A DNA stretch of 64,000 bases from Triatoma infestans (lineage: Eukaryota; Arthropoda; Insecta; Hemiptera; Reduviidae), in assembly GCA_011037195.1 (NCBI GenBank), contig JAAEAF010002700.1, positions 1-64,000 of the forward strand, in the 5' to 3' direction. Positions within the stretch are counted from its first letter, which is position 1. Each line of letters opens with the position of its first letter. Position numbers and translations under genes: made by a program. The notes below the pieces were generated by a model. It was not told the DNA's origin and did no database searches. It was given only the letters and a program-made list of their open reading frames with translations. Shown in pieces: positions 34,261 to 44,889 of this stretch.

Positions 34261-35880
34261 TAGTTTTAAAAAATTAGTTTCCCTTCTACTTACACTAACT
34301 TAAATTACTTGGATGGTGGGGGAGATTATAGGTTTTTTGTCTTAAATTGTTAAAGACTAAGAAATAGTTTTTTAAGAAATAATAATCTAAGTAAAATAAA
34401 AATTAAGAATAAATAAAATTAGAAAATCGATATTTTGATGAAAAGTGTCTGCCTAAATGTTGGGAATAACCAACCCTCGGGTGCGAAATTTGGGTCTATT
34501 GAAGGAAATGAGCTTTGGAGTAAGAACGAATACGCTTTGATGCCACGTTTAGGGTAGTCCTTTAGTCGCCTCTTACAACATCCTGGACGAAATTAGGCCA
34601 ATTCGAGAATTCTAGACAACTTATCGAGAATTTGCAGGGGTGTTTGTTTCCATTAAAATGTTTCTGTAAAGGATCTATAGTACGCAGATTATTATTATAC
34701 GTTGTTGTCAGTGTCATAACGATTTAATGTCAAACCAAATTGGTAACTGCATCTCTGTCAGGATGTTAGTTTGCTTCGGTTTTCAAACGTTGGAATAACA
34801 AATCGAAATGACAGAAAAGAGGCTGAGTAGCCAACCTTTAATTCCAAAATTATTCGCTTTTTGGAATTGTAAATAAGGCCAATCCAAAAATTTCCAAAAA
34901 CGTATTGTTCATTTAATTATTTGATCTAGTTCATTTAAACATTCGCTAAAAAACTGAGATCTCCAATCGATTGCAGACATTGAACTCGATAGCTAAAATG
35001 AATGGAGCAAAATTAATACAAAATTTATTGTTTTCCTTTTGGTATATCTACTACATACATACGTTCTACGTCATATCAAACCTATTGTAATATAATTCAT
35101 ATCTTGTCAGCTCAGCGCCATCTATATCACCCAGCTGTTGAATTAAATAAAATATTAGCGAGATTGTCAGTTGCAGCTGATTTAGTTTTAGACAATATAG
35201 ATACGAACTGTTATAGAGCTGTCTAGTTATGAGTGAGAAGGCTATTGGTCCGTCTCTATTTTGGGAACAATTCGCTTTTTAGAAATCATTTTAAAAAAAC
35301 ATATTTTTTTCTAATTATATTCTACATTCTAAATGGTTTATTGAGTCCAGCTTTTGTGTGACGAATTTCATAGTAATTTTCAAGTTCATTACAAGCTCTT
35401 ATTAGTAGTATAACATAGAAAGAATTGAACAGTTTTTTTTTTCGTTAAATAAGGCATGCAGAAGCTTTGCTAAGAAAAAGGAGAAGCATTAGATAAGACA
35501 AATGAGGAGCTTCTATCAGAGACAAAAAACAAAAAGAATTGAACGCTCTAATTCATACCACCACTACCTTAATGAATCTTTGACAGACCATCACTTCCAC
35601 ATTGCTACGTCACTTAGGCGACAGCTCCATAATAACCATGACCACATTACTATTTTTTAAAAGAGTTGACATACAAAGTGGGAAAAACATAGCCGAAACC
35701 ATACCCTCCCACTTCGTCTAGAATTAGGAAAAAAAGGGGGAAAAATTGAATACTTAATATGAAGTATTGAGAAAGATTTGTGATGGCAGCAATTCTACCA
35801 TAAGCTATCCGAAGCTGGAATATACTCTACTCCTATCACCTACATAATACGTACCATAAACCAAGCATATTAATAAATAG
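34261..35880. other. AT-rich stretch, no gene recognised
   Basis: No coding or RNA feature is supported. Confidence 0.5.
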
Positions 35881-35954
35881 TTGTTGTGGTGGTTGGTTCC
35901 GCAGAGCTGGAAAGCATAGAGACCATTTCCGTTGGTAGCCTGCTTTATTTTGTG

Positions 35955-35994
35955 TCATCGGACCGGTTTCGGGGCGTTCGCCCATCTTCAGATG
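35955..35994 (-). ncRNA. Hammerhead-ribozyme-like motif, intact core
   Basis: On the minus strand: CAT, CTGAAGA (fits CUGANGA), a GGGC-GAAC-GCCC stem II, GAAA, ACCGGT, C, then CGATG. Stem I (CAT/ATG) pairs only with a one-base offset. The core is otherwise complete. Confidence 0.45.
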
Positions 35995-36073
35995 TCGGTT
36001 TTTTCAGACTGTGTGACAACACAGACTTGCACAGAGCAAACTTAGTTTACTCACTGACTGGTTTTAACTCGCC

Positions 36074-36107
36074 CTGAAGATGGGCGAACGCCAGAAACCG
36101 GTCGATG
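36074..36107 (+). ncRNA. Hammerhead-ribozyme-like motif, intact core, poor stem I
   Basis: CTGAAGA (36074-36080), a GGGC-GAAC-GCC(A) stem II, GAAA, ACCGGT (36097-36102), C (36103), GATG (36104-36107). The upstream strand reads GCC, not CATC, so stem I hardly pairs. Confidence 0.4.
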
Positions 36108-36155
36108 ACCACAAAATGAAGCTGGCTACCACGGAGAATGTCTCTGATATTAATA

Positions 36156-37110
36156 AATACTTTTCACTTATTTAAATAAAACTTACTAAACAACTTGATT
36201 TAACTCATTAACACCAATAAATATTTGGACACCTTAGAATTCTAGCAATCCAATTAGTCTAATCTAGCAAAACTAATTCATACCAAAAAATACTTACTAT
36301 ATTATCTACCTAACCATATTACTATTTCAAGTGGACGAAGATGTGAAGGATGTATTGGTCGTATGGCAGCTTTGCCTTTAAAGGCGTACGGAGGGGAGAA
36401 AAAATTACTAGTTCAGAGGCACTACTAATCAACAAGCTCCATCAAAAACAGTCAAATGATATAATAAGGGCCAGACAGGTAGAGCTCAAAACATACTTCA
36501 TGAAGAAGTTAGCATCGCAACTAAAACAGTCTCGGCCTGTCACTCTGACGCTGTCTCTCCGACTTGTCATGCCTTCAATATATTACATTGAGAGTAGTTG
36601 TATTCGAACCATTTCCTCCCTCTCAGTTATTAGAACTAACCACAAAACCGTCAGAGGTCAACGTTCTTCAAGCTCCTAAAGCACAATATTCTTCAAAGTA
36701 ATGAAAAAGCTCTTATTACAAGCTCTTATTACTTATTAAAAGTAAGTCAAAAGAGAAGCTATAAAGAGAAGAATACTAAATGCGAAAAATGAGCTTTTCC
36801 TTTTTAGATAAAATATTGGAAGAGCTCTTATCACTTGGATCAGCTCTTTTTAGTGACTTCACTGATAATTAATCAATTTTTTTTATCCGTGAGATAAGAT
36901 TGTGTGAATGCTCTTCTTAATAAGTAGATAAGACTATGAAGGTACGTTCAAAAGATAAGCCTGATAGCTTATCAATGGATGAGACAAAAGAAATTTTCAT
37001 GTGAGTGATGCAAGAAGGTAGAATTACTTATCAATAAGGTATGAAAGAGATAAAGCGCTTAACTTACTTACTCTTACTAGTGTAGGAACACTTTTCATTG
37101 GGAAATGACA
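36156..37110. other. AT-rich stretch, no gene recognised
   Basis: The frame at 36350-36679 (109 codons) has no recognised relative. Repeated AGCTCTTATTA-like words occur near 36706-36740 and 35390. Confidence 0.45.
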
Positions 37111-37114
37111 GAAG

Positions 37115-37420
37115 TATAATGGAGTTGATGAGGAGAGAAATTAGGTTTGATTAATTAGACGAGATATGAAGACACTGTCATAATTTAGCTATAAGTTTAC
37201 ACTAACTGCACTGGACTTGTAATGATTTTATAGAATAAAAGGTGAGAGTAGAGATATGACACGATGCGATGTATATGGTTGAATCTGATAGATATATATA
37301 TAGATGTCGTTAGGAAGATTCTCACTGGCTTATATACAGGTTCTCCCACTCTAGCCTGCTTAAGTCAGAGAGTACCAGAGAGGATCCTTCTCTCTCTTAA
37401 TTCTCTCTCTTGCCATTACA
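37115..37420 (-). repeat. 3' LTR of the gypsy element
   Basis: Matches the other LTR with a handful of substitutions and several short indels, mostly in a TA/GATA run (about 37290) and a CT run (about 37390-37410). It ends TGCCATTACA at 37420. Confidence 0.92.
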
Positions 37421-37437
37421 TCATCCCCTCTCCTAAA
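37421..37437 (-). promoter_or_regulatory. Polypurine tract
   Basis: On the minus strand TTAGGAGAGGGGATGA directly precedes the 3' LTR. This is the usual plus-strand primer position in gypsy elements. Confidence 0.7.
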
Positions 37438-37529
37438 GAAATTTTTCACTTGTGAAAAATTTGAGCGTGCTGCTATTCAGCAAAGATACATTCGATGTAA
37501 CTTTGTAGCTCATCTGGTTTGGCTAAGAG

Positions 37530-37655
37530 TTTGTTATAACTAGCCTGGGTTTGTTGAAACTAGCGAACCAGCTTTTGGTGCAGAAAGCTAGCGATGATGC
37601 TGTTGCGAGCTAGCCAGTGTTGTTGAAAGCTAGCTATGATGATGAAAACTAGCTT
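37530..37655. repeat. CTAGC-spaced imperfect tandem repeat
   Basis: Six CTAGC-containing units spaced roughly 20-30 bases apart, several with GTTGAAA before the motif, lie between the truncated RT and the polypurine tract. Confidence 0.65.
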
Positions 37656-38304
37656 ATGTGGATAAAATGTATTGAATGTCTGAAAGAGGATAAATTTCAG
37701 ATGTGGTGGTTGCGTTTAATTTACGGAGATCAACCACGTACCTGTACTGTTTGCGTAACTGGGTGATGTCGTTTGGATCGACTTTTGTCTGATCCGCAGA
37801 CTTCTTCTTAACCAGAATTACCGGATGAGCCCAGTTACTAGTACTCGGTTCAATTATTCCTCTATCCAGATTATCTTGTATGAGAGCTTTTAGTATGGGA
37901 GCTTCTGAGTGAGATAATTTGTAAGGTCTACTGTGTACAGGCGGATGATTTTGTGTGTCTATGTGGTGTGTTATATCTGTAAATTTTGTTTTGTAGTCTT
38001 TATCATGTGTGAATGTGTCATAAAATGGAGAGAATGTTTCAACAATTTTGTCTGCTTGTTGTCGAGAGAGACGAGTAAGTTTCTGGCGTAATTGTTGTTG
38101 AAAGGCATATAATTGTGTTTTTTCATTGTGCGAAAGTTGTTGAATGGAATTTATAGTATGTTTGTGTGATGAATTTAGTATCTCCGTGTTGTAAAGAATG
38201 TGTGCGATTGGAAAATGTTTGGTGATGGAGATCTCATGGTGTGTGGTGTTTATTAATGTAATTGCACAAGCGTTATTATGTACGTTTGTCAGTGTGTGTG
38301 GCAA
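37654..38304 (-). pseudogene. gypsy Pol: protease-RT linker and N-terminal RT, truncated
   Basis: A 216-codon frame. The last roughly 80 residues are a typical gypsy RT start. 'HPPVHSRPYKLSHSE' leads into 'LIQDNLDRGIIEPSTSNWAHP', then VILVKKK, then 'YRYVVDLRKLNATTTSEIYPL' at the end. The fragment stops before motif A with its catalytic aspartate, so there is no polymerase active site. The first 130 residues are linker. The upstream protease frame overlaps this one by a few codons, so a frameshift separates them. The reading frame was presumably continuous in the ancestor. RNase H and integrase are deleted and replaced by the CTAGC repeat stretch. Confidence 0.85.
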
Positions 38305-38830
38305 GTAAAGTCCTGTGGGAAGACTGTGAATATTATGGAACCGTCTGGAATTTTTGTGTGAAGAGTGTTTGTATTGACTATGTGTGTGCGTGCCGGAATT
38401 ATGATTTTATGTCGTGTTGACAATGTTTCAGGTAGTGTTGTGTTTTGAATGGTATTAATTTGTGATGTTGTGTTGTCTGTTAAGAATGGAATTACTGTTT
38501 TATGTATAGTTATGTTCAAGTTTTTAAAATTAATGATTGCTTGAAATTTTGTGAGCAGGTCTCTCCCAATGATCATTTCAAACTCATTTTTCAGTTGGGA
38601 CACTATGAAGTTACCCTGAATTTTTGTGTTTTCGCCGATTGATAAATGAACGGTTGACAGACCATAGTTGGGGATAATCTGATTTGTAATCGATTTCAGG
38701 ATTATATCAGATTTTTCGGGCCTCGATTTGACATGACTGGCATCTATGAGGGAATGCGAAGCGCCTGTGTATATTAACGCTTTAACTTTTTTGTTTTTAA
38801 TTTGAACGGTAATTAATAAATTATTCGAAT
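38289..38830 (-). pseudogene. gypsy aspartic protease, catalytic Asp lost
   Basis: On the minus strand 'ALIYTGASHSLID' (about 38743-38781) is the retropepsin active-site motif, normally ALIDTGAS..., but the catalytic Asp codon is TAC (Tyr; + strand 38769-38771). Downstream, 'MIIGRDLL' (about 38555-38580) matches the conserved ILG-(R/L)D-L motif near the protease C-terminus. The frame then runs open to 38289. The function would have been cleavage of Gag-Pol, but this copy cannot do it. Confidence 0.8.
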
Positions 38831-40075
38831 CGTGGAGTGCCGGGATCAGTACAGTGGTAGCCGTTTGAGAAAACGGCTGAGCGCTTGGTCGTTTTTTGAA
38901 TTAAACCAGCAGCCTTTACTGTGTGCCCACGATTTTCACATATCTGGCATGTTGGTGGAATCCAGCGATTTGAAGTATTGCCACTGTTAAATTTATTATT
39001 GCTACTACCATAATTATTATTACCCTTTTTATTATTACTGTTATTATTATTATTATTATTGTAACTTTGTTTTTTGATATAAGCCCTACTTTGCCTGAAA
39101 GGACGATAGTTTAGCTGACTGAAATTGAGGCTTTTTGCCAAAATTAGTGCGCGTTCTATTTCGATTTTTATTATTACATTCGCGATTCCACTGGTCGCCT
39201 TGACAGAATTTACACGGCGACGGTGGTTCTGAAACTACGTTTTTTTTCGCCGCGATGTGACTACTTGGAATTTTTGCTTGCATAAGTTTGCAAGGCGATG
39301 GCGGTTTTTGTGTGGATTCTACAGGCGTATCTGACTTTTTTATCGCAAATATTGAACCTTGCGGTTCTACGTTTGAATATCTCTAAGGGCTGTGGCATAA
39401 GCTTGTGCATCATCCAGGATTTTAGGAAGTTTTATCTGAACCTGAGCCTTAATTGAACTACGGTAGAGATTTGATGAAGGCGTCTGTAGTTAATTTATCT
39501 ACAAGGTTTTGTAAGGTAAGAAGTGGATTCCTCTTGTGCTTTGAAAAGCAAGGAGGTAGAAATATGTTTTATGCGATCAGAGAACGCTTCAAGAGTTTCA
39601 TTTGGATTCTGATGCAGGTTGGTTATTTGTTGCAAAAGAACAATGGGCGTGTTTTCTTTTTTTAAATTTGTTACTTAGATTTTCTATTGCCTTCTGATAG
39701 GTGAGAGAGACATATTATTCGCGCGTTGATTCTTAAAGGTATCAAAATAAATTTGCGCAGGACCAGTCAATTTTAAAATCAAAATTTCTAATTTGTCTGC
39801 ATCAGACTATCCCGACAGGACACTATAATTATTGAGTTGGTCGATGAAGCTGGAAATATCGCTATTGTGCGAACCGTCGAATATAGGCAAATTATTTATC
39901 ATCTGGAGATTCCTGATATTTACAGGATTTGCCGTATTGCACTTATTTAAAAGGTACGCGATCGCCTCATCGGCTGTCTTTTGCTGACCATCAATCGTTT
40001 AAGTTGCCATTGCCTTAATTTTTGATAAGCGTTCTTTCAAAATTAATAAATTACCGCCTATTGGGAGATTATGTT
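38820..40075 (-). pseudogene. gypsy Gag with two zinc knuckles, broken
   Basis: On the minus strand the capsid-like part gives 'LPIFDGSHNSDISSFIDQL' (about 39840-39895), 'LTGPAQIYFDTF' (about 39735-39775) and a 'NLVDKLTTDAFIKSLPYRSS' stretch (about 39460-39520), typical of Ty3/gypsy Gag. Two nucleocapsid knuckles follow. CKFCQGDQWNREC (about 39180-39225) has Gln in place of the usual His. CQICENRGHTVKAA (about 38920-38960) has lost its last Cys. Between them is an Asn-rich run (39005-39065). A TAG lies at about 39810, and frame changes occur at several points. It is not functional. Confidence 0.8.
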
Positions 40076-40221
40076 TTTTGAGTTCTTTGATAAAAGGAAA
40101 AAGGTCGATAATATTTTAAATGTAAAAAGAATTGAGAGTAAAAATGAAATAAAAATAAGTAATGAAATAAATATATGTAAATATGAAAAACTGAAAGAAA
40201 TGACTTACCTGAAGCGGGATT

Positions 40222-40239
40222 CTCAAACGCTGCCACCAA
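40222..40239 (-). promoter_or_regulatory. Primer-binding-site-like stretch
   Basis: On the minus strand, two or three bases inside the 5' LTR border, TGGTGGCAGCGTTTGAGA occurs where the tRNA primer would anneal. It begins TGG as expected. I cannot name the tRNA. Confidence 0.55.
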
Positions 40240-40540
40240 TTTAATGGAGTTTGATGAGGAGAGAAATTAGGTTTGATTAATTAGACGAGATATGAAGACA
40301 CTGTTATAATTTAGCTATAAGTTTACACTGACTGCACGGACTTGTAATGATTTTATAGAATAAAAGGTGAGAGTAGAGATATGACACGATGCGATGTATA
40401 TGGTTGAATCTGATAGATAGATAGATATATATATATATAGATGGATCACTGGAGGTAGATTCTCACTGGCTTATATACAGGTTCTCCACTGCTTAAGTCA
40501 GTGAGTACCAGAGACGGTCCTTCTCTCTCTTGCCATTACA
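40240..40540 (-). repeat. 5' LTR of the gypsy element
   Basis: Same sequence as the 3' LTR, with a longer GATA/TA run (40421-40440). It ends TGCCATTACA at 40540 next to the GAAG duplication. Confidence 0.92.
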
Positions 40541-40544
40541 GAAG

Positions 40545-41110
40545 GAACTGTCCTTATCAGAAACGAAATGACAGAGACCGTTGCTTTATTAATAATCCAG
40601 AACTGTGATCTTGCTAATTGACAAAGTTTTCTTTTTCTATAATTATACTAAATATTATACGTATGTAAATAATTATCAAAGTTTTGCCAAATAAATTAAA
40701 CAAGTCCATAAAGAACATATAATATTTGTCCCACGAAAATAAACATTACTGTGGGGGCAAGTTAAATAGAGTTCCAAATGATTTTAACAAAGTAAACTAT
40801 GTAAATTTATATATATTACAGCCGGGTGTTATAGATTCTTGGAAATTGATAATTCCCACAAATATTGGTTTATATCAATTAGTTTTATTAGTATCTCTAG
40901 ACCTATATAAATATTGATTTATTAATTTAAATCATGTTTATAAATACAGTAGTTTGGGGCTATTTATATTTGCGTTAGTTAATTTAATGAATTCAAAATA
41001 TAATTAATATTTTTTTGGCAAAATATGTAATTAATGAATGATTTAATGAATTCGATGTTCTTAATTTATCCAAATTATTATTTTACTTTAATGTTAATGT
41101 TAATTACCCC
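40545..41110. other. AT-rich stretch, no gene recognised
   Basis: No feature is supported. Confidence 0.5.
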
Positions 41111-41760
41111 CAAAAAATTATGATATGAAACAGTCAAACGACTTTCTCTTGCTGTAATTTACATAGATTAATTGATTCACTTCAAACTGATGTGTAAACT
41201 TGATAACACGACTTTTATCGAGGCAAGCATAATTCCGTTGCTCCAAAACCCTCCTAAAATTAATTTTTCCAGGGAATATTTACAGATATTTAGTACGTCA
41301 GTGCGTTTTTGTTTTTCTTCCTCTACCTTATTTTTTATAAGTTTGTGGACTACTTTAGTTGTTCTAATTAGTCGTTGGTTCTTTCTTCTGTAATTAAGGT
41401 TTCTGACAGTCCATTTACACATGGGTTTTTTGATATACCCATGCTCTTTAGGTGTGTAGTTAGTGTACCAAGATTAAAGAAAATCGTTGGAGCCGTTTTC
41501 GAGAAAATCACGAAAAACGGAAAAGCTACTCAGTAAAGACGCACTTCTGGTTGTGGGATTTTGCCCAAACTCTTAGTGTCATGCGATGGCCTAAACGGAG
41601 GTTCCTGCGACTCTTTGTTTTTGAGATATTCTGTTGACACAGACTCCTCAGACTGCTAAAAATACTTTTTACTTTTTTCGTATTCAAGGGGGAAAACATG
41701 TATTTCCAGTGAAACTCAATTTCGATCGCAATACTTCTTCTTACTAGGAAAACCTAGTAA
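41111..41760 (+). repeat. Rep-A repeat, near-complete copy
   Basis: A decayed 5' hairpin (ATATGAAACAGTCAAACGAC) is followed by TTTCTCTTGCTG, the 'gaaaatcgttggagccgttt' block (about 41480), the CGCACTTCTGGTTG box and the GATCGCAATACTTCTTCTTA 3' end (about 41724). It lacks the CA microsatellite. Confidence 0.7.
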
Positions 41761-41899
41761 ACCAAAATAAAAAACAAAACAAAAGTAAAATAAATTAGTA
41801 TCTATTCTTTCAGTCGGGCTAAATGTAAACAAAAAAACACGACTTTCAAAATCACATGGTCACAATGGAAAGGCATTATCTTCCTGTTGACCGATTTTT

Positions 41900-42920
41900 A
41901 AACCAATGCAATTACTAGGGGTTAGTTCAGTGGCTGTTTTATTGGCTAGTCAAGAAGCAGGGCGCTGCGACTCCTTTCTCTCTGCCAGTTACCTTAAACA
42001 TCCGGCCCGAACTAGAAAGGAGAGGTACACGCTTGGAAGCTAGTTTATGTTGTCTAGGTGAGAGTGTGTACTCAGTATACAATGCGAGGGTTTAGCAGGG
42101 ACTTTGGCCGAGGATGCATGTTGTCTGGGGGACTAGGGACATGTCCCACCTCCATGTAATAGTGAAGGTGGTGGTGAGACAGTCTCTGCGTGCAGACTGT
42201 TTACACAGATAAAGGTGTACACTCGGCTTGGCACTGCTATCTTACTATCTCACAACTCTCTCAGATTCTCTCTCTCTCTTATCTTTGCTTCATTAATGCA
42301 AACTATTACGTAGCCAAGCGGTTCTAGAAACGTTCGTACCTTTAGCTCCTGTCCTCTACATGTCCTCCTGGTTAATTAAACCAAGTTAATTGGCTGTGAT
42401 TTATGCGTTTAAATGGGGGGGGGGCGGCAGGCGGCCAGAATGGAGTGGTGGGGCAACTCCTCTATCTCTTCCAAACCACCTGCTAGTTATTCCTTGCTCT
42501 CACTGTGCCCATCCAGGCCACCGCTACACGAATTCCATAGCTTCTCCTTTTGTGTTTCTCCCTCTCTCTTATCAAGATACTAAGGAAGAAGAGATGAAGC
42601 ACTAAGGTATATTCAACCAGTACAACCAGGAACCAAACCTAGTTTAGCATGTATTCGTCCGTGAGCTGCTATTCTCTCCCTTTCATTCTCACTCTCTCAG
42701 TCTTGACAATAAATTCCCATCCAGTAAGTAATCTTGACTGTAAACTCTATTAAGGACCTCTCTGGTTGGATTTCCATCAGAGCTATTTGTGTTCTGTGAA
42801 CCTGGTTTTCTCTGACGTTGTTTTAGCCGTAATTATAACTCAATTTCCATCTCTTCAATTATAAATAAACAGTGTTAAAATTTAATCCAAAGACAATTAA
42901 TATTAATATAAAATAAAAAA
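41900..42920. other. GC-richer unclassified block, possible solo LTR
   Basis: This block differs in composition from its flanks: a poly-G run (42414-42423), CCTCCTG and TCTCTCTC words, and AATAAA signals near 42708 and 42862. The open frame at 42390-42605 has no recognised relative. I could not find matching ends or a target duplication. A solo LTR or a host non-coding exon are both possible. Confidence 0.25.
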
Positions 42921-43089
42921 TTGATATTACAACTTTAACAGATGCATTTCCAATGATTTTGTTTTAATTTTATCAGCCGACTGACTGAGTGGTCTTTTAT
43001 AAATGTTGCGTAAACTAGTCATAATGAATAAGTCACACCATACGAGTATGATATTTCTGCCCAACCAATACAGTTAAAATCAAATACAA

Positions 43090-43299
43090 TATGTTAAAAA
43101 AAAACTTTAGTGTCTTATTTCAATTTTGATAATTTCTTTCCAAACTTATAATTTTTACCAAATGTTTACTTGTCTTCAATTGTATAGCAATAGAAGAATC
43201 TAAAATTAATAAAATTACTTTGTTGAGAAAAGTATAACCTCCCCTTTCCCAGAACTTACTTAAATGAACTTTCTTGGAAAACATTTGAAACAAAAGTGA

Positions 43300-43345
<46 letters not shown>

Positions 43346-43850
43346 GCGAGTATGTACGTAGATTGTATCCAAGATTAATTAAATCCGTTTCAAGTTTTTA
43401 TTGGGAAAACTGAAAAAATAAATGTTCAGTAAAAACGCACTTCCTTTAAACCGATTTTCGCAACATATTTAATTCGAATTAATATTATTTACATAATAAA
43501 ATTGTATAATAAACTAATATAGCCACTCTAGAAGGAAACAACTCCTCATTTCACTCAAAAGACCCATAAATGAATTTTACCGGATAAATGTTACAAATAA
43601 GATGGGTAACTTCTTATAAGTGAGGTTGATATATCAAGTTTAAAGGAAGTCGTTGGAGCTATTTTTGAGAAAAAATGAAAAACTATTCAGTAAAGCGTAC
43701 TTCCGGTCAACTAATTTTCTTCAAACCGGAATTTTGGCAACATATTTATAATTCTAATTAATATTATTTAGTTGATAGAATTTTATAATCAACTGAAATA
43801 GCACTTAAGATGAAAACATAACTTATTCAATTGTTTAAACTTTTATAATA
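43090..43850 (+). repeat. Rep-A repeat, middle part with (TC)n
   Basis: At least two family modules (about 43380-43620 and 43630-43830) with 'CGCACTTCC' / 'CGTACTTCCGGTCAACTAAT' boxes. A (CT)n run lies at 43301-43343. Ends are absent. Confidence 0.65.
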
Positions 43851-44142
43851 ATAAATAATACTCCTAATAAATATTAATCACCAATAACAGTAATAATAAC
43901 AAGAATAAAAATAAAGGATAACAATTAAAACCGAAGAATACCGAACAAAATCGGAGCGTATTCGGGAAGTAGAAGATATGTTAAATATTAATGTTAAATA
44001 AGACGGCTGTAACTAGTTGGGTTATAACCTCAGGAAATTCTAAGAATTTTGTTACGTTTTGTCCTCAATGTGTTTGTTCATTTGGTTTTCACAATTTGAT
44101 GGAAACGGGCTAAAGAAATGATTTAGCAGCGTTTGTTTGTGT
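43851..44142. other. AT-rich spacer
   Basis: No feature is recognised. Confidence 0.4.
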
Positions 44143-44195
44143 TTTAAAAAATTGGTGTGAAACACTCACATAGTTTTCTCTTACGAAATTTAAAG
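44143..44195 (+). repeat. Rep-A 5' hairpin fragment
   Basis: AAATTGGTGTGAAACACTCA followed by a TTTTCTCTTAC motif; the rest of the element is missing. Confidence 0.55.
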
Positions 44196-44885
44196 TTTTG
44201 ATTTATTTATTAATTTATGTATTAAGGGGAGCTCCGCCCTTTCGATCGACTAAGGCAGCCTAACCCACGGGGAAAGCTGCTTCTGCGAGGGATTACGTGA
44301 AAGTATTTAACTCAATGTTCAATATTAATTTCTTTCAGCAATCGTTTCACTAGTTTAGAAGGTAAGTAATTTAGATATGTTTAACAACTATTACCATGGT
44401 TACTATAAATGGAATTGTAAATTGTCTAAATTGGTTTGAAATATGGACTAACGGCTACCCTCCCGTGTTATATATCATTTTAAAGTCTCGTCAATAGCAG
44501 AAAATCTCCTCCACACGGGGGAGAGGTTGAGAGAAAGCCAACTTTAGCTACGGCGCACCGTTTACAAGGTATTTAGGAAAATATAGAAACATTGTAACAG
44601 AACTAAACCTTTCTGTTAATTCCTGTGTTTATAAAATCAAGTTGAAGATACATACATTTTCCGGGCTTCCGGGAAACTGATTTTGTATGTAAAGTGGTAA
44701 TTTGCTCTCTTGCCAAATAATTTATATTTTTCTTGTATTGTAATAGGATCTACAATCAATATGAAGATATCCTGAAAGGGTTATAATTATGATGTTTCAA
44801 GAACTGATTAGTGGGCTGCGTTTTAGTAACTAATGTAATTAGACAGCCACATATTGAAAAAATAAAATAAAGTGTTTCCTGTTGT
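44196..44885. other. No gene recognised
   Basis: A 23-base segment with strong flanking splice-like signals (44339-44361) is discussed under findings. Otherwise nothing is seen. Confidence 0.4.
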
Positions 44886-44889
44886 TTGT

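Larger units (their letters stand above)
35881..36150 (-). repeat. Rep-H element with two opposed hammerhead-like motifs
   Basis: On the minus strand it aligns over its length with the 9043-9262 element, including the GCTCTGTGCAAGTCTG centre. It carries one hammerhead-like motif on each strand: minus 35955-35994 and plus 36074-36107. The arms GGTAGCC...TTCATTTTGTGG and their complement bracket both. The GGTTGGTTCCGCAGAG end (about 35891) matches the tail of the 9-kb copy in complement. Confidence 0.7.
37111..40544 (-). mobile_element. Ty3/gypsy LTR retrotransposon, internally deleted, with GAAG target duplication
   Basis: Two LTRs (37115-37420 and 40240-40540) flank about 2.8 kb that reads on the minus strand as Gag, protease and the start of RT. 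The 4-bp direct repeat GAAG lies at 37111-37114 and 40541-40544, just outside the LTRs. LTR termini are TGTAATGG/CCATTA-type inverted repeats. A primer-binding-site-like stretch and a polypurine tract sit at the expected places. Most of RT, all RNase H and the integrase are missing. Gag, protease and RT lie in different frames, with stops. This copy inserted as, or decayed to, a non-autonomous derivative. Confidence 0.92.

Noticed and set aside
34530..34600. GTCGCCTCTTACAACA-like motif reminding me of a repeat seen in arthropod transcripts
   Set aside because: I cannot name the element and see no boundaries or second copy here.
36350..36679. 109-codon frame between Rep-H and the gypsy element
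   Set aside because: No recognisable motif, no start context of note, and composition typical of chance frames.
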